64,000 nucleotides of DNA from Cognatishimia sp. MH4019 (GCF_020177595.1 NZ_JAHTBL010000005.1:186001-250000); one strand, 5' to 3'; positions 53,799 through 63,162 are shown, counted from the stretch's first letter. Notes: a model not told the origin generated them from the sequence alone. A program made the numbers and translations.

Positions 53799-56761
53799 CA
53801 GACCAAAGCCCCAACGATATCTTCCATGCCTCCAGCTTCATGCAAGGCCACAACGCGGAATATCTCGAACAGCTTTACGCGCGCTACGCGAACGACCCCA
53901 ACGCGGTCGATGAAGCGTGGCAGCAGTTCTTCCGCCAGATGGGCGACGCCGAACTGGACGTCAAAGCCGAAGCGCAAGGCCCAAGCTGGGCGCGCGGCGA
54001 CTGGCCGCCGCAGCCTGCCGATGACCTGACAGCTGCGCTGACTGGCGAGTGGGCGCCCGACCCCGTTGAAGCCAAAGGCGCAGGCGACAAGATCAAGGCG
54101 CAGGCCGATGCCAAAGGTGTCAGCGTCTCCGACGACCAGATCAAACGTGCCGTCCTCGACTCTATCCGCGCGCTCATGATCATCCGCGCCTACCGCATCC
54201 GGGGTCATCTTGTGGCAGACCTTGATCCGCTGGGCATGCGCGATCAAACCCCACATCCGGAACTGGACCCTAAATCCTACGGCTTCACCGAGGCCGACAT
54301 GGATCGCCCGATCTTCATCGACAATGTGTTGGGGCTGCAAATCGCCTCCATGCGCCAGATCATCGAGATCGTGAAGCGCACCTATTGCGGCACTTTCGCG
54401 CTGCAATACATGCATATTTCCGACCCCGAACAATCCGCCTGGCTCAAGGAACGGATCGAAGGTCTGGGCAAGGAAATCCAGTTCACCCGTGAAGGCCGCA
54501 AAGCCATCCTCAACAAGATGGTCGAGGCCGAGGGCTTCGAGAAATTCCTCCATGTCAAATACATGGGCACCAAGCGGTTCGGCCTGGATGGCGGCGAAAG
54601 CCTGATCCCCGCGATGGAGCAGGTCATCAAGCGCGGCGGTGCGCTTGGCGTGAAGGAAATCGTCATCGGCATGCCTCACCGGGGCCGCCTGTCGGTGCTG
54701 GCCAACGTGATGAGCAAACCCTACCGCGCGATCTTCAACGAATTCCAGGGCGGCAGCTTCAAACCCGAAGACGTCGACGGCTCGGGCGACGTGAAATACC
54801 ACCTCGGCGCGTCCTCGGACCGCGAGTTTGACGGCAATACCGTGCACCTGTCGCTGACCGCGAACCCCTCGCACCTTGAGGCCGTGAACCCCGTGGTGCT
54901 GGGCAAGGCCCGCGCCAAGCAGGACCAGTTGAACCCCGATGATCGTTCTCAGGTCATGCCGATCCTGTTGCACGGCGATGCAGCTTTCGCAGGCCAAGGC
55001 GTTGTGGCCGAATGTTTCGCCCTGTCCGGCCTGCGCGGGCACAAAACAGGCGGCACCATGCATATCGTGGTGAACAACCAGATCGGTTTCACCACGGCCC
55101 CGCATTTCTCCCGCTCCAGCCCCTATCCCACCGACAACGCGCTGGTGGTCGAAGCCCCGATCTTCCACGTGAACGGCGACGACCCGGAGGCCGTGGTCCA
55201 CGCCGCCAAGGTCGCGACCGAGTTCCGCCAGAAATTCCAGAAAGACGTCGTGATCGACCTGATCTGCTACCGCCGCTTCGGGCATAACGAAGGCGACGAG
55301 CCGATGTTCACCAACCCGGTGATGTATAAGAAAATCAAGTCGCACAAGACGACGCTCAGCCTTTACACGGAACGTCTGGTCAAGGATGGCCTGATCCCCG
55401 AAGGCGAGATCGAGGATATGAAAACCGCCTTCCAGGCCCATCTGAACGACGAGTTTGAAGCGGGTCGCGACTACAAGCCCAACAAGGCCGACTGGCTGGA
55501 TGGCCGCTGGTCTCATCTTGATCGCCGCAACGGCGAAAATTACGAGCGCGGGGCGACCTCCATCAAGCCCGAAACGCTTGAGGAAATCGGCAAAGCGCTG
55601 ACCACCGCGCCGGATGGTTTCCCGATGCACAAAACCGTCGGGCGATTGCTGGACGCCAAGTCCAAAATGTTTGAATCCGGTGAGGGCTTCGATTGGGCAA
55701 CGGGCGAGGCCATCGCCTTCGGCTCGCTTCTGACCGAAGGCTACCCGGTGCGCCTTGCAGGCCAGGACAGCGCACGCGGCACGTTCTCGCAACGCCACTC
55801 CGCGCTGATCAATCAGGACACCGAAGAACGCTATTACCCGCTCAACCACGTCCGCGCGGGCCAGTCCCGCTACGAGGTCATCGACTCGATGCTTTCGGAA
55901 TACGCGGTGCTGGGCTTTGAATATGGCTACTCACTGGCCGAACCCAACGCGCTGACCATGTGGGAAGCACAGTTCGGCGATTTCGCCAACGGCGCGCAGA
56001 TCATGTTTGATCAGTTCATCAGCTCGGGCGAAAGCAAGTGGCTGCGGATGTCCGGCCTCGTGATGCTGCTGCCCCACGGCTATGAAGGCCAAGGCCCCGA
56101 ACACTCGTCGGCCCGTCTTGAACGCTTCCTGCAAATGTGCGGCGGTGACAACTGGATCGTGGCGAATTGCACCACGCCCGCCAACTATTTCCACATCCTG
56201 CGCCGTCAGTTGCACCGGACCTTCCGCAAGCCGCTGGTGATGATGACCCCCAAATCGCTGCTGCGCCACAAGCTGGCCATCAGCGCGGCCGAGGATTTCA
56301 CCACCGGAAGCTCATTCCACCGCGTCCTCTGGGACGATGCGCAAAAGGGCAATTCGGACACCAAGCTGAAGCCCGACGACAAGATCAAGCGCGTCGTGAT
56401 GTGCTCGGGCAAGGTCTATTACGACCTGCTCGAAGAACGCGACGCCCGCGGCATCGACGACATCTACCTGCTGCGCGTGGAACAGTTCTACCCGTTCCCC
56501 GCCCTCAGCCTCGTCAAAGAGCTGGAGCGGTTCAGCCAGGCCGAAATGGTCTGGTGTCAGGAAGAGCCCAAGAACCAGGGCGCCTGGACCTTTATCGAGC
56601 CCAATATCGAATGGGTCCTCGGCCGGATCGGTGCGAAAACCGCGCGTCCAAGCTATGCTGGTCGCCCCGCCTCTGCCTCGCCCGCAACGGGTCTGGCCAG
56701 CCAGCACAAAGCACAACAAGCAGCGCTCGTGAATGACGCGCTGACCATGGAAGGGAAATAA
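53795..56761 (+). CDS. sucA: 2-oxoglutarate dehydrogenase E1 component
   Basis: 988 residues, thiamine-diphosphate-dependent E1 that decarboxylates 2-oxoglutarate and passes the succinyl group to E2. N-terminal FMQGHNAEYLEQLYARYAND, active-site FEKFLHVKYMGTKRFGLDGG, the ThDP motif GDAAFAGQGVVAECFALSGL to NNQIGFTT, and GTFSQRHSALINQD. Full length. It starts within the stop of the orphan gene. Confidence 0.98.
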   Translation: MTDQSPNDIFHASSFMQGHNAEYLEQLYARYANDPNAVDEAWQQFFRQMGDAELDVKAEAQGPSWARGDWPPQPADDLTAALTGEWAPDPVEAKGAGDKIKAQADAKGVSVSDDQIKRAVLDSIRALMIIRAYRIRGHLVADLDPLGMRDQTPHPELDPKSYGFTEADMDRPIFIDNVLGLQIASMRQIIEIVKRTYCGTFALQYMHISDPEQSAWLKERIEGLGKEIQFTREGRKAILNKMVEAEGFEKFLHVKYMGTKRFGLDGGESLIPAMEQVIKRGGALGVKEIVIGMPHRGRLSVLANVMSKPYRAIFNEFQGGSFKPEDVDGSGDVKYHLGASSDREFDGNTVHLSLTANPSHLEAVNPVVLGKARAKQDQLNPDDRSQVMPILLHGDAAFAGQGVVAECFALSGLRGHKTGGTMHIVVNNQIGFTTAPHFSRSSPYPTDNALVVEAPIFHVNGDDPEAVVHAAKVATEFRQKFQKDVVIDLICYRRFGHNEGDEPMFTNPVMYKKIKSHKTTLSLYTERLVKDGLIPEGEIEDMKTAFQAHLNDEFEAGRDYKPNKADWLDGRWSHLDRRNGENYERGATSIKPETLEEIGKALTTAPDGFPMHKTVGRLLDAKSKMFESGEGFDWATGEAIAFGSLLTEGYPVRLAGQDSARGTFSQRHSALINQDTEERYYPLNHVRAGQSRYEVIDSMLSEYAVLGFEYGYSLAEPNALTMWEAQFGDFANGAQIMFDQFISSGESKWLRMSGLVMLLPHGYEGQGPEHSSARLERFLQMCGGDNWIVANCTTPANYFHILRRQLHRTFRKPLVMMTPKSLLRHKLAISAAEDFTTGSSFHRVLWDDAQKGNSDTKLKPDDKIKRVVMCSGKVYYDLLEERDARGIDDIYLLRVEQFYPFPALSLVKELERFSQAEMVWCQEEPKNQGAWTFIEPNIEWVLGRIGAKTARPSYAGRPASASPATGLASQHKAQQAALVNDALTMEGK

Positions 56762-56764
56762 GCC

Positions 56765-58267
56765 ATGTCCACCGAAGTCCGCGTCCCCACACTGGGCGAA
56801 AGCGTCACCGAGGCCACCGTCGCCACTTGGTTCAAAAAGCCCGGCGATGCCGTAGCTGTGGATGAAATGCTCTGCGAGCTGGAAACCGACAAAGTCACGG
56901 TCGAGGTCCCCTCCCCCGCCGCTGGCACCCTGTCTGAAATCGTCGCCGCCGAAGGCGAGACCGTGGGCGTTGACGCGCTGCTGGCCTCTATCTCCGAAGG
57001 CGCGAGTGCAGACGCGACCCCCGCCCCGGCCGCAGAGTCGGAGCCTCAAGCCAAGGCCGACGCCCCCAAAGGCGGCGACGCTGTTGACGTCATGGTCCCC
57101 ACCCTTGGCGAAAGCGTGACGGAGGCGACCGTTTCCACATGGTTCAAAGCCGTGGGCGACAGCGTCGCGCAAGACGAAATGCTCTGCGAGTTGGAGACCG
57201 ACAAGGTCAGCGTCGAGGTCCCGGCCCCCGCCGCCGGTGTCCTCACGGAAATCACCGCCGCTGAAGGCACAACCGTCGATGCCTCCGCAAAGCTTGGCGT
57301 CATCTCCGGCTCAGGTGCCGCGGCCCCCGCGCAGGAGAAAGCCCCGGCCCCCGCCGCAGCCCCGTCCGGCTCAGACATAGACGTCGAAGACGCCCCCTCT
57401 GCCAAAAAGCTGATGGCCGAAAAAGGCCTCACCTCCGACCAGGTCACCGGCACAGGCCGCGACGGTCGCGTGATGAAAGAAGACGTTCTGAACGCCCTCT
57501 CCGCCCCCAAGGCCGAAGCGCCTGCGCCCGCGTCGATCCCGCGCGCCCCCGTCTCTGCCGATGATGCCTCCCGCGAAGAGCGCGTGAAGATGACGCGCCT
57601 GCGCCAGACCATCGCCAAGCGCCTCAAGGACAGCCAGAACACCGCCGCCATGCTCACCACCTATAACGAGGTCGACATGACCGAGGTGATGGCGCTGCGC
57701 AACGAATACAAAGACATGTTCCTCAAGAAACACGGCGTGAAACTGGGCTTCATGTCCTTCTTCACCAAGGCCTGCTGCCACGCGCTGAAAGAGGTCCCCG
57801 AGGTCAACGCCGAAATCGACGGCACCGACATCGTCTACAAGAACTTCGTCCATATGGGCATCGCCGCCGGCACGCCCACCGGCCTCGTCGTCCCCGTGAT
57901 CCGCGACGCCGACGCGATGAGCTTCGCCGATATCGAAAAAGCCATCGGCGAAAAAGGCAAACGCGCCCGCGACGGCAAACTGTCGATGGCCGAAATGCAA
58001 GGCGGCACCTTCACCATCTCGAACGGAGGCGTCTACGGCTCCCTCATGTCCTCCCCCATCCTGAACCCGCCGCAATCGGGTATCTTGGGGATGCACAAAA
58101 TCCAGGACCGCCCGATGGTCGTGGGTGGAGAAATCAAAATCCGCCCGATGATGTATCTGGCGCTGTCGTATGACCACCGGATCGTCGACGGCAAAGGCGC
58201 GGTGACGTTCTTGGTGCGGGTCAAAGAGGCGCTCGAGGATCCGCGCCGCTTGTTGATGGATCTCTAA
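56765..58267 (+). CDS. sucB: Dihydrolipoyllysine succinyltransferase (E2 of 2-oxoglutarate dehydrogenase), two lipoyl domains
   Basis: 500 residues. Two lipoyl domains at about residues 1-78 and 103-178, each with the lipoylated Lys in [13 protein letters not shown] or [13 protein letters not shown], joined by Ala/Pro-rich linkers; a peripheral-subunit-binding domain ([32 protein letters not shown]); and the catalytic domain ending in [19 protein letters not shown]. Many E2o proteins, such as E. coli SucB, have one lipoyl domain. It starts 3 bases after sucA. Confidence 0.96.
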   Translation: MSTEVRVPTLGESVTEATVATWFKKPGDAVAVDEMLCELETDKVTVEVPSPAAGTLSEIVAAEGETVGVDALLASISEGASADATPAPAAESEPQAKADAPKGGDAVDVMVPTLGESVTEATVSTWFKAVGDSVAQDEMLCELETDKVSVEVPAPAAGVLTEITAAEGTTVDASAKLGVISGSGAAAPAQEKAPAPAAAPSGSDIDVEDAPSAKKLMAEKGLTSDQVTGTGRDGRVMKEDVLNALSAPKAEAPAPASIPRAPVSADDASREERVKMTRLRQTIAKRLKDSQNTAAMLTTYNEVDMTEVMALRNEYKDMFLKKHGVKLGFMSFFTKACCHALKEVPEVNAEIDGTDIVYKNFVHMGIAAGTPTGLVVPVIRDADAMSFADIEKAIGEKGKRARDGKLSMAEMQGGTFTISNGGVYGSLMSSPILNPPQSGILGMHKIQDRPMVVGGEIKIRPMMYLALSYDHRIVDGKGAVTFLVRVKEALEDPRRLLMDL

Positions 58268-58271
58268 AGCT

Positions 58272-58748
58272 ATGAAGTTTTGGGGAACAATCGGACTCTT
58301 CACATTGTTGACGTCCGGCGTGACGCCAACACTGCTTCGCGCTGATTGGGTTCCAGATTTCTTGCAAAGCAACGATGAGCTATTTTGTCAGGCATGCGAA
58401 AGCCAAATCAAAGAACGTCTCCGATCACCAAGCACTTACGTCCGCACAGGTTGCCAATTCTTCGAGACTCAACCGATGACCGAAGAAACTTATGCGGCTT
58501 GGGAGGGAGCAAGTAGCTTCGATGCTCTAGACGCAATCGACAAGCAACTGTTTTCCGGTGGTTACGAAATGGCATCCGTGTTTGTGGATTACGAAGCTGC
58601 GAATGCGTTTGGGACGCCTGTGAAAGGTCTTGGGCATTGTGAAGCTAAGGTTCGCGAAGCAGATGATGTCCGAGAACTCAAACCTGAAACGATTAGGATC
58701 AACGGAAGAACAAATTTTCGGTTCCTAATGGATCAGCTTGCAAATTGA
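58272..58748 (+). CDS. Hypothetical exported protein, atypical composition
   Basis: 158 residues with a signal peptide (GTIGLFTLLTSGVTPTLLRA) and a mature region containing CQACESQIKERLRSPSTYVR, reminiscent of short secreted proteins with an RLRSPST motif, plus further cysteines (TGCQFF, GHCEAK). Codon use is more AT-rich than sucB and lpd around it. No function can be given. It begins 4 bases after sucB and so is likely read with the operon. Confidence 0.62.
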   Translation: MKFWGTIGLFTLLTSGVTPTLLRADWVPDFLQSNDELFCQACESQIKERLRSPSTYVRTGCQFFETQPMTEETYAAWEGASSFDALDAIDKQLFSGGYEMASVFVDYEAANAFGTPVKGLGHCEAKVREADDVRELKPETIRINGRTNFRFLMDQLAN

Positions 58749-58755
58749 GAACCCA

Positions 58756-59103
58756 ATGACCGTCGCCCTCACAGCCCTCCGCTACATGCTGATCGTCTCG
58801 GTCGTCGGCCTCGTCATGGCCGCTGTGCTGCGCTTTGCTTTGTCGGACGCTGCCACCAATGGCCAACTCATCACAGCCGCCATTGACCTCGCGATCATGC
58901 TGGCCCTCCGCATCGGCCTCAAAGCTGCGAATCCGCTCATGGGAGGCCTTTTCGCGCTCTTCTGCCTCGCGATGATCGCCTCCGCCCTCACCGCCCCGCA
59001 GAACATGGCCTCCATGGCCACCTACCTGAACGCACTGCTCGCCTGCGTCGGCCTTTGGGGCATCGCCAAGTGGTTCCGCCACGAACGGGTGACCGTCAAA
59101 TGA
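58756..59103 (+). CDS. Small hydrophobic membrane protein
   Basis: 115 residues with about four membrane segments (YMLIVSVVGLVMAAVLRFAL, LITAAIDLAIMLALRIGLKA, LMGGLFALFCLAMIASALTA, YLNALLACVGLWGIAKWFRH). Not recognised; composition matches the core genes, unlike the preceding ORF. Its stop overlaps the ATG of the MAPEG gene. Confidence 0.75.
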   Translation: MTVALTALRYMLIVSVVGLVMAAVLRFALSDAATNGQLITAAIDLAIMLALRIGLKAANPLMGGLFALFCLAMIASALTAPQNMASMATYLNALLACVGLWGIAKWFRHERVTVK

Positions 59104-59510
59104 CACCCGAGCTTACCGTCCTCGCCCTCGCAGGCCTGTTGCAGATGCTGCAATTCGTCCTGATGGCGGTCCCCGCCAATCTGGAGCTTGGCCCGGCCAA
59201 AACCGGGTCCCCCCGCGACGCGGATCGCATGGAAAAACCGCTGATGGATCAACTCAGCACCCGCACCGCCCGCCTTTATCGCGCGCTGAACAACCATTTC
59301 GAGGCGCTGATCCTTTTCACCCTCGCCGTCGTCGTCGTGACACTCTCGGACAGCGGCACGCAATTCACCGCCGCCTGCGCCTACGCCTACCTTGCCGCAC
59401 GCATCCTCTACATCCCCGCCTATGCCTTCGGATGGGTGCCGTGGCGCAGTCTTATCTTCGCCGTCGGCTGGGCGGCCAGCGGCCTTATGATCATGGCGGC
59501 GCTGCTATGA
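59100..59510 (+). CDS. MAPEG family membrane protein
   Basis: 136 residues with four hydrophobic segments and the MAPEG pattern: RTARLYRALNNHFEALILFT (the family's RAxxNHxE motif), then AYLAARILYIPAYAFGWVPW. MAPEG proteins include glutathione transferases and eicosanoid enzymes; bacterial ones are mostly uncharacterised. Start ATG 59100 overlaps the previous stop. MAPEG genes near lpd are common in Rhodobacterales as far as I recall. Confidence 0.87.
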   Translation: MTPELTVLALAGLLQMLQFVLMAVPANLELGPAKTGSPRDADRMEKPLMDQLSTRTARLYRALNNHFEALILFTLAVVVVTLSDSGTQFTAACAYAYLAARILYIPAYAFGWVPWRSLIFAVGWAASGLMIMAALL

Positions 59511-59518
59511 TACACCCA

Positions 59519-59573
59519 TTTGTATGTACAGTGTATGTACGCGCTATGCACCGGAAGTGTACGCGATATGCAC
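59519..59573 (+). repeat. Five consecutive 11-bp units upstream of lpd
   Basis: Successive 11-mers TTTGTATGTAC, AGTGTATGTAC, GCGCTATGCAC, CGGAAGTGTAC, GCGATATGCAC run from 59519 to 59573. Each ends in TATGTAC, TATGCAC or AGTGTAC. The spacing puts each unit about one helical turn apart. It lies 28 bases before the lpd ATG, in the only real gap of the downstream operon. It may be a regulator-binding array. Confidence 0.6.
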
Positions 59574-59600
59574 AGCCCTTCCCGACCTCAGGAGACCCCA

Positions 59601-60989
59601 ATGGCCAACTATGACGTCATCATCATCGGCAGCGGCCCCGGCGGCTATGTCTGCGCCATCCGCTGCGCCCAACTCGGCCTCAAAACCGCTTGTGTCGAAG
59701 GGCGCGAGACCCTTGGCGGCACCTGCCTGAACATCGGCTGCATCCCGTCCAAAGCGCTGCTGCATGCGTCTCATATGCTGCACGAAGCAGAACATAATTT
59801 CGCCTCCATGGGCTTGAAGGGCAAAAGCCCTTCGGTCGACTGGAAACAGATGCTCGCCTACAAAGACGAGGTGATCGGCCAGAACACCAAAGGCATCGAA
59901 TTTCTGTTCAAAAAGAACAAGATAGACTGGCTCAAAGGTTGGGGATCGATCCCCGAAGCGGGCAAAGTCAAAGTCGGTGACGAGGTTCACGAGGCCACGC
60001 ATATCGTCATCGCATCCGGCTCCGAGCCGTCCTCCCTGCCGGGGATCGAGATTGACGAAAAGGTCGTCGTCACCTCCACCGGCGCGCTGGAACTAAGCAA
60101 GATCCCCAAGAAAATGGTCGTGATCGGCGCAGGCGTGATCGGGCTTGAGCTTGGCTCTGTCTATGCCCGCCTCGGCACCGAAGTGCATGTCGTCGAATTC
60201 CTTGACGCTATCACCCCCGGCATGGACGCCGAAGTGCAGCGCACCTTCCAGAAACTGCTGACAAAACAGGGCCTTAACTTCACTCTCGGCGCCGCCGTCC
60301 AATCGGTCGACGCCACGAAAACCAAGGCCAAAGTCACCTACAAGCTGCGCAAGGATGACAGCGAGCACACGATCGACGCCGACACCGTCCTCGTCGCCAC
60401 GGGCCGCAAACCCTACATCGACGGCCTCGGCCTAGACGCTCTCGGCGTCGCCATGACCGAGCGCGGTCAGGTCAAGACCGACGCCCAGTGGAACACCAAT
60501 GTCAAAGGCATCTACGCCATCGGCGACGCCATCGAAGGCCCGATGCTGGCCCATAAAGCCGAAGACGAAGGCATGGCCGTTGCCGAAGTGATCGCAGGCC
60601 AGCACGGCCACGTGAACTACGGCGTGATCCCCGGCGTGATCTATACTCACCCCGAGGTCGCAAGCGTCGGTGAAACCGAAGAAACCCTGAAAGAACAAGG
60701 GCGTGCCTATAAGGTCGGCAAGTTCTCCTTCATGGGCAATGGTCGCGCGAAGGCGAATTTCGCCGCTGACGGTTTCGTCAAAATCCTCGCCGACAAATCC
60801 ACCGACCGCATCCTCGGCGCGCATATCATCGGCCCCATGGCGGGTGACCTGCTGCACGAGATTTGCGTCGCTATGGAGTTCGGCGCCGCCGCCGAAGACC
60901 TCGCCCGCACTTGCCACGCGCACCCGACCTATTCGGAAGCCGTGCGCGAAGCGGCCCTCGCCTGCGGCGACGGCCCGATCCATAGCTGA
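59601..60989 (+). CDS. lpd: Dihydrolipoyl dehydrogenase
   Basis: 462 residues; E3 flavoenzyme reoxidising lipoyl groups with NAD. FAD-binding [20 protein letters not shown], redox-active disulfide [20 protein letters not shown]-binding [23 protein letters not shown] motif [20 protein letters not shown], and the C-terminal active-site [16 protein letters not shown] 59601 follows CAGGAG. Last gene of the suc cluster and likely E3 for 2-oxoglutarate dehydrogenase. Confidence 0.97.
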   Translation: MANYDVIIIGSGPGGYVCAIRCAQLGLKTACVEGRETLGGTCLNIGCIPSKALLHASHMLHEAEHNFASMGLKGKSPSVDWKQMLAYKDEVIGQNTKGIEFLFKKNKIDWLKGWGSIPEAGKVKVGDEVHEATHIVIASGSEPSSLPGIEIDEKVVVTSTGALELSKIPKKMVVIGAGVIGLELGSVYARLGTEVHVVEFLDAITPGMDAEVQRTFQKLLTKQGLNFTLGAAVQSVDATKTKAKVTYKLRKDDSEHTIDADTVLVATGRKPYIDGLGLDALGVAMTERGQVKTDAQWNTNVKGIYAIGDAIEGPMLAHKAEDEGMAVAEVIAGQHGHVNYGVIPGVIYTHPEVASVGETEETLKEQGRAYKVGKFSFMGNGRAKANFAADGFVKILADKSTDRILGAHIIGPMAGDLLHEICVAMEFGAAAEDLARTCHAHPTYSEAVREAALACGDGPIHS

Positions 60990-61003
60990 ACCGAAGCTCA
61001 GAA

Positions 61004-61036
61004 CGAAAAAACGGCGCTCCCATCGCGGGGCGCCGT
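61004..61036 (-). terminator. Probable terminator for the GntR gene
   Basis: Stem ACGGCGC (61011-61017) and GCGCCGT (61030-61036). On the minus strand the second arm is followed by TTTTTT. It lies about 100 bases below the GntR stop, beyond repeat copy D, and may also shield lpd. Confidence 0.7.
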
Positions 61037-61052
61037 ACTCGTTTCACCAACC

Positions 61053-61101
61053 ATTAACCTTAACGCGCGCCCGCCGACCCTTCTTTTGTTCCTAAATACC
61101 T
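61053..61101. repeat. Dispersed repeat, copy D, with an adjacent GGGGGC hairpin
   Basis: ATTAACCTTAACGCGCGCCC then CTTCTTTTGTTCC and TAAATACCT end at 61101; the left arm is missing. A short hairpin GGGGGC, AGC, GCCCCC follows at about 61124-61138. It lies between the convergent ends of lpd and the GntR gene. Confidence 0.6.
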
Positions 61102-61138
61102 CGGGGGTGAATGGCGCAGCCAGAGGGGGCAGCGCCCC

Positions 61139-61786
61139 CTACCCCGCCAACATCTTCAAACCAGCCGTCACATCCGTGCGCACCGCCAGCCGCAATCCCG
61201 GCTCATCACCCGCCTTCAACGCGGCGATAATCAACCGGTGATGCACCGGAGGCTCCGTGCGCTTCAGCTTGCCGTAAAGCGCCCGCATGGTCGGCCCCAA
61301 TTGCAGCCAGATCGTCTCTGCCGTGGCCAGCATCGCAGGTGCTTGGGCGCGCAGATAAAGCGTCCTGTGAAACTCCAGATTGGTGCGAATATAGCCAACC
61401 GAATCTCCGCGCGCGATCACGGTGCCAATCGCACCGTTGATCGTCTCCAGCCGCTCGATCAGCGCCATATGCGCCCGCGGCAAGGCGCGGCTCGACAGTT
61501 CCGGCTCGATGAGCGCGCGCAAGGCGGCCAATTCCTCGATCCGCTCGTTGCTCAACTCTGGCGTCGACACCCGGCCTGAGGAGGACAGCGACAACGCCCC
61601 TTCCGCCACCAACCGCCGTGCCGCCTCGCGCGCAGGTGTCATCGACACGCCGTATTCCTTACCGATCCCACGCAAGGTCATCGCCTGACCGGGTAAAACC
61701 TCTCCATGCATGATCTTGGTGCGCAAAGACCGGTACACCCGGTCATGGGATGCCGTCGTGGGTTCGGATCGGGATTGGATCAACAT
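61139..61786 (-). CDS. GntR family transcriptional regulator (FadR/FCD subfamily), candidate TCA-cycle regulator
   Basis: 215 residues: N-terminal winged helix-turn-helix (HDRVYRSLRTKIMHGEVLPG, LRGIGKEYGVSMTPAREAAR) and a C-terminal FCD ligand-binding domain with metal-type histidines in NLEFHRTLYL and PPVHHRLIIAALKAGDE. FCD regulators respond to carboxylic acids. A TGTGATCACA palindrome 8 bp before its ATG matches the double operators of sdh and suc, and it lies directly after lpd. I infer an autoregulated regulator of the TCA-cycle operons; ligand and sign unknown. I cannot tell whether it is an orthologue of a named Rhodobacter regulator. Confidence 0.9.
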   Translation of the reverse strand: MLIQSRSEPTTASHDRVYRSLRTKIMHGEVLPGQAMTLRGIGKEYGVSMTPAREAARRLVAEGALSLSSSGRVSTPELSNERIEELAALRALIEPELSSRALPRAHMALIERLETINGAIGTVIARGDSVGYIRTNLEFHRTLYLRAQAPAMLATAETIWLQLGPTMRALYGKLKRTEPPVHHRLIIAALKAGDEPGLRLAVRTDVTAGLKMLAG

Positions 61787-61794
61787 GGCTCAAA

Positions 61795-61804
61795 TGTGAT
61801 CACA
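61795..61804. promoter_or_regulatory. Single TGTGATCACA operator in front of the GntR gene
   Basis: TGTGATCACA (61795-61804), within CAAATGTGATCACAAA, lies 8 bp upstream of the GntR start codon where a ribosome site would be. It is the same palindrome that occurs twice before sdhC and sucC. Occupancy would block transcription or translation of the regulator. Confidence 0.8.
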
Positions 61805-61817
61805 AACGCCGCGCGGG

Positions 61818-62531
61818 TCAATCTTTGAAGCGATAGCGATGCAATTGACCGCCATGCTGGCGCAGCCAACCGCGCTGCTCTGCATAGGGCCCGTAAAGCC
61901 GCGTGACCACATCCCAAAAGGCCGGGCTATGGTTCATCTCGGCCAGATGGGCGACCTCATGAGCGGCCACATACTCCAGCACCTCCGCCGGAGCCATGAT
62001 CAAACGCCACGAGTAGTTCAGGTTACCCTCAGCAGAACACGACCCCCAGCGCGACCGCGTATCGCGCAAGGTCAGCCGTCCGTAGGGCAAACCCAATCGC
62101 GCCGCATATAGATCGCTTGCGGCCTGCAGCCGATGCCGCGCCTGCAGCTTCAAAAACGCCTCCACTCGCGCCCCCGTCCGCTCCGGGGCGCGGCCAGGCA
62201 CAAGCAGGCGGTCCCCCTCCACCTGCACCGCCTTCACAGTCGCCAACTCAACCACATGCGGTGCCCCTTGAAACAAAACCTCTGCCTCCGGCTCAACGCG
62301 CACCATATCGGGATTGCGCGCCAGGGCCGTCCGCAACCAGCTCTCTTTCTCGCGCAAGAACGCCTCGGCCTCGCGCAGCCGCACGCGCGGCGGCAGCGTC
62401 AGCGATACGCGCCTATCCAGCCCTGAGACGCGCAGCGATAACCGCTTGGCCCGCGCCGAGCGTTTCAGCACCACCTCCACCGCCGGAGGGCCTTGCAAAA
62501 TCAGATGTGTCGGCAACCCTCGGCCCCACAT
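61818..62531 (-). CDS. YgjP-like metallopeptidase domain protein (SprT/M48-type)
   Basis: 237 residues of the DUF45/YgjP family. RDTRSRWGSCSAEGNLNYSW and the zinc motif HEVAHLAEMNHSPAFW (HExxH plus downstream His) are diagnostic. Often listed as a predicted metal-dependent hydrolase; substrate unknown. ATG 62531 is preceded by AAAGGAAG; a TTG at 62549 would include that site and is rejected. Confidence 0.88.
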   Translation of the reverse strand: MWGRGLPTHLILQGPPAVEVVLKRSARAKRLSLRVSGLDRRVSLTLPPRVRLREAEAFLREKESWLRTALARNPDMVRVEPEAEVLFQGAPHVVELATVKAVQVEGDRLLVPGRAPERTGARVEAFLKLQARHRLQAASDLYAARLGLPYGRLTLRDTRSRWGSCSAEGNLNYSWRLIMAPAEVLEYVAAHEVAHLAEMNHSPAFWDVVTRLYGPYAEQRGWLRQHGGQLHRYRFKD

Positions 62532-62623
62532 AAGCGCGCTTCCTTTCAATTGGCTTTGACACCGCTTTCAAGCTGTGGCAGTTGGCGTCGATCACCGCAA
62601 TGACGGATACGAAAGGGATTCCC

Positions 62624-62953
62624 ATGCCCAAAGAAGAGTGGGGCGTAAAGCGCCTTTGCCCGACAACCGGTAAACGGTTTTACGACTTGAACAAAGACCC
62701 GATCGTCAGCCCCTACACGGGCGAGGTCGTGACCATCGACGTGAGCAAAAACCGCACCATGGTCGCCGACAAGGCTGACCCGGCCAGCAAGAAGGCCAAG
62801 GAAGAGGATGTCACCGATGACGTCGAAGTGCTCGACGAGGATGACGCCGCTGACGTGAAGCTCGACGACGATCTGCTGGATGATGATGACGACAATGATG
62901 ATGTCTCACTCGACGAGATCGCCGATGTCGCAGCGGATGACGACGACGATTAA
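62624..62953 (+). CDS. TIGR02300 family protein
   Basis: 109 residues: a short conserved N-terminal region (PKEEWGVKRLCPTTGKRFYD, LNKDPIVSPYTGE) and a long acidic tail of Asp/Glu ending DVAADDDDD. It is a small alphaproteobacterial family often encoded near a tRNA gene; function unknown, though the N terminus resembles a minimal zinc-ribbon relic. ATG 62624 follows AAAGGG. tRNA-Ala follows 69 bases downstream. Confidence 0.9.
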   Translation: MPKEEWGVKRLCPTTGKRFYDLNKDPIVSPYTGEVVTIDVSKNRTMVADKADPASKKAKEEDVTDDVEVLDEDDAADVKLDDDLLDDDDDNDDVSLDEIADVAADDDDD

Positions 62954-62965
62954 ACCGGTCCGGCG

Positions 62966-62997
62966 GCGCGGGGATTTTTCACTTGATCTCCCCCGCG
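62966..62997 (+). terminator. GC-rich hairpin after the TIGR02300 gene, weak terminator candidate
   Basis: GCGCGGGG (62966-62973) pairs with CCCCGCGC (62990-62997) across a 16-base loop containing five T's. No T run follows the stem, so intrinsic termination is doubtful. Confidence 0.35.
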
Positions 62998-63022
62998 CGC
63001 TTGCCTTAAAGACCGCGCTATT

Positions 63023-63098
<76 letters not shown>

Positions 63099-63162
63099 AT
63101 ACCCTTATATTTCCCATATTTTTATGAAAACCCCTTACTCGCAAGGGTTTGAGTGTGGCTTT

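Noticed and set aside
53705-55849. 714-codon open frame on the minus strand opposite sucA
   Set aside because: It is antisense to a complete, well-conserved sucA. Long antisense frames are expected with GC-rich third positions, and the translation shows no known domain.
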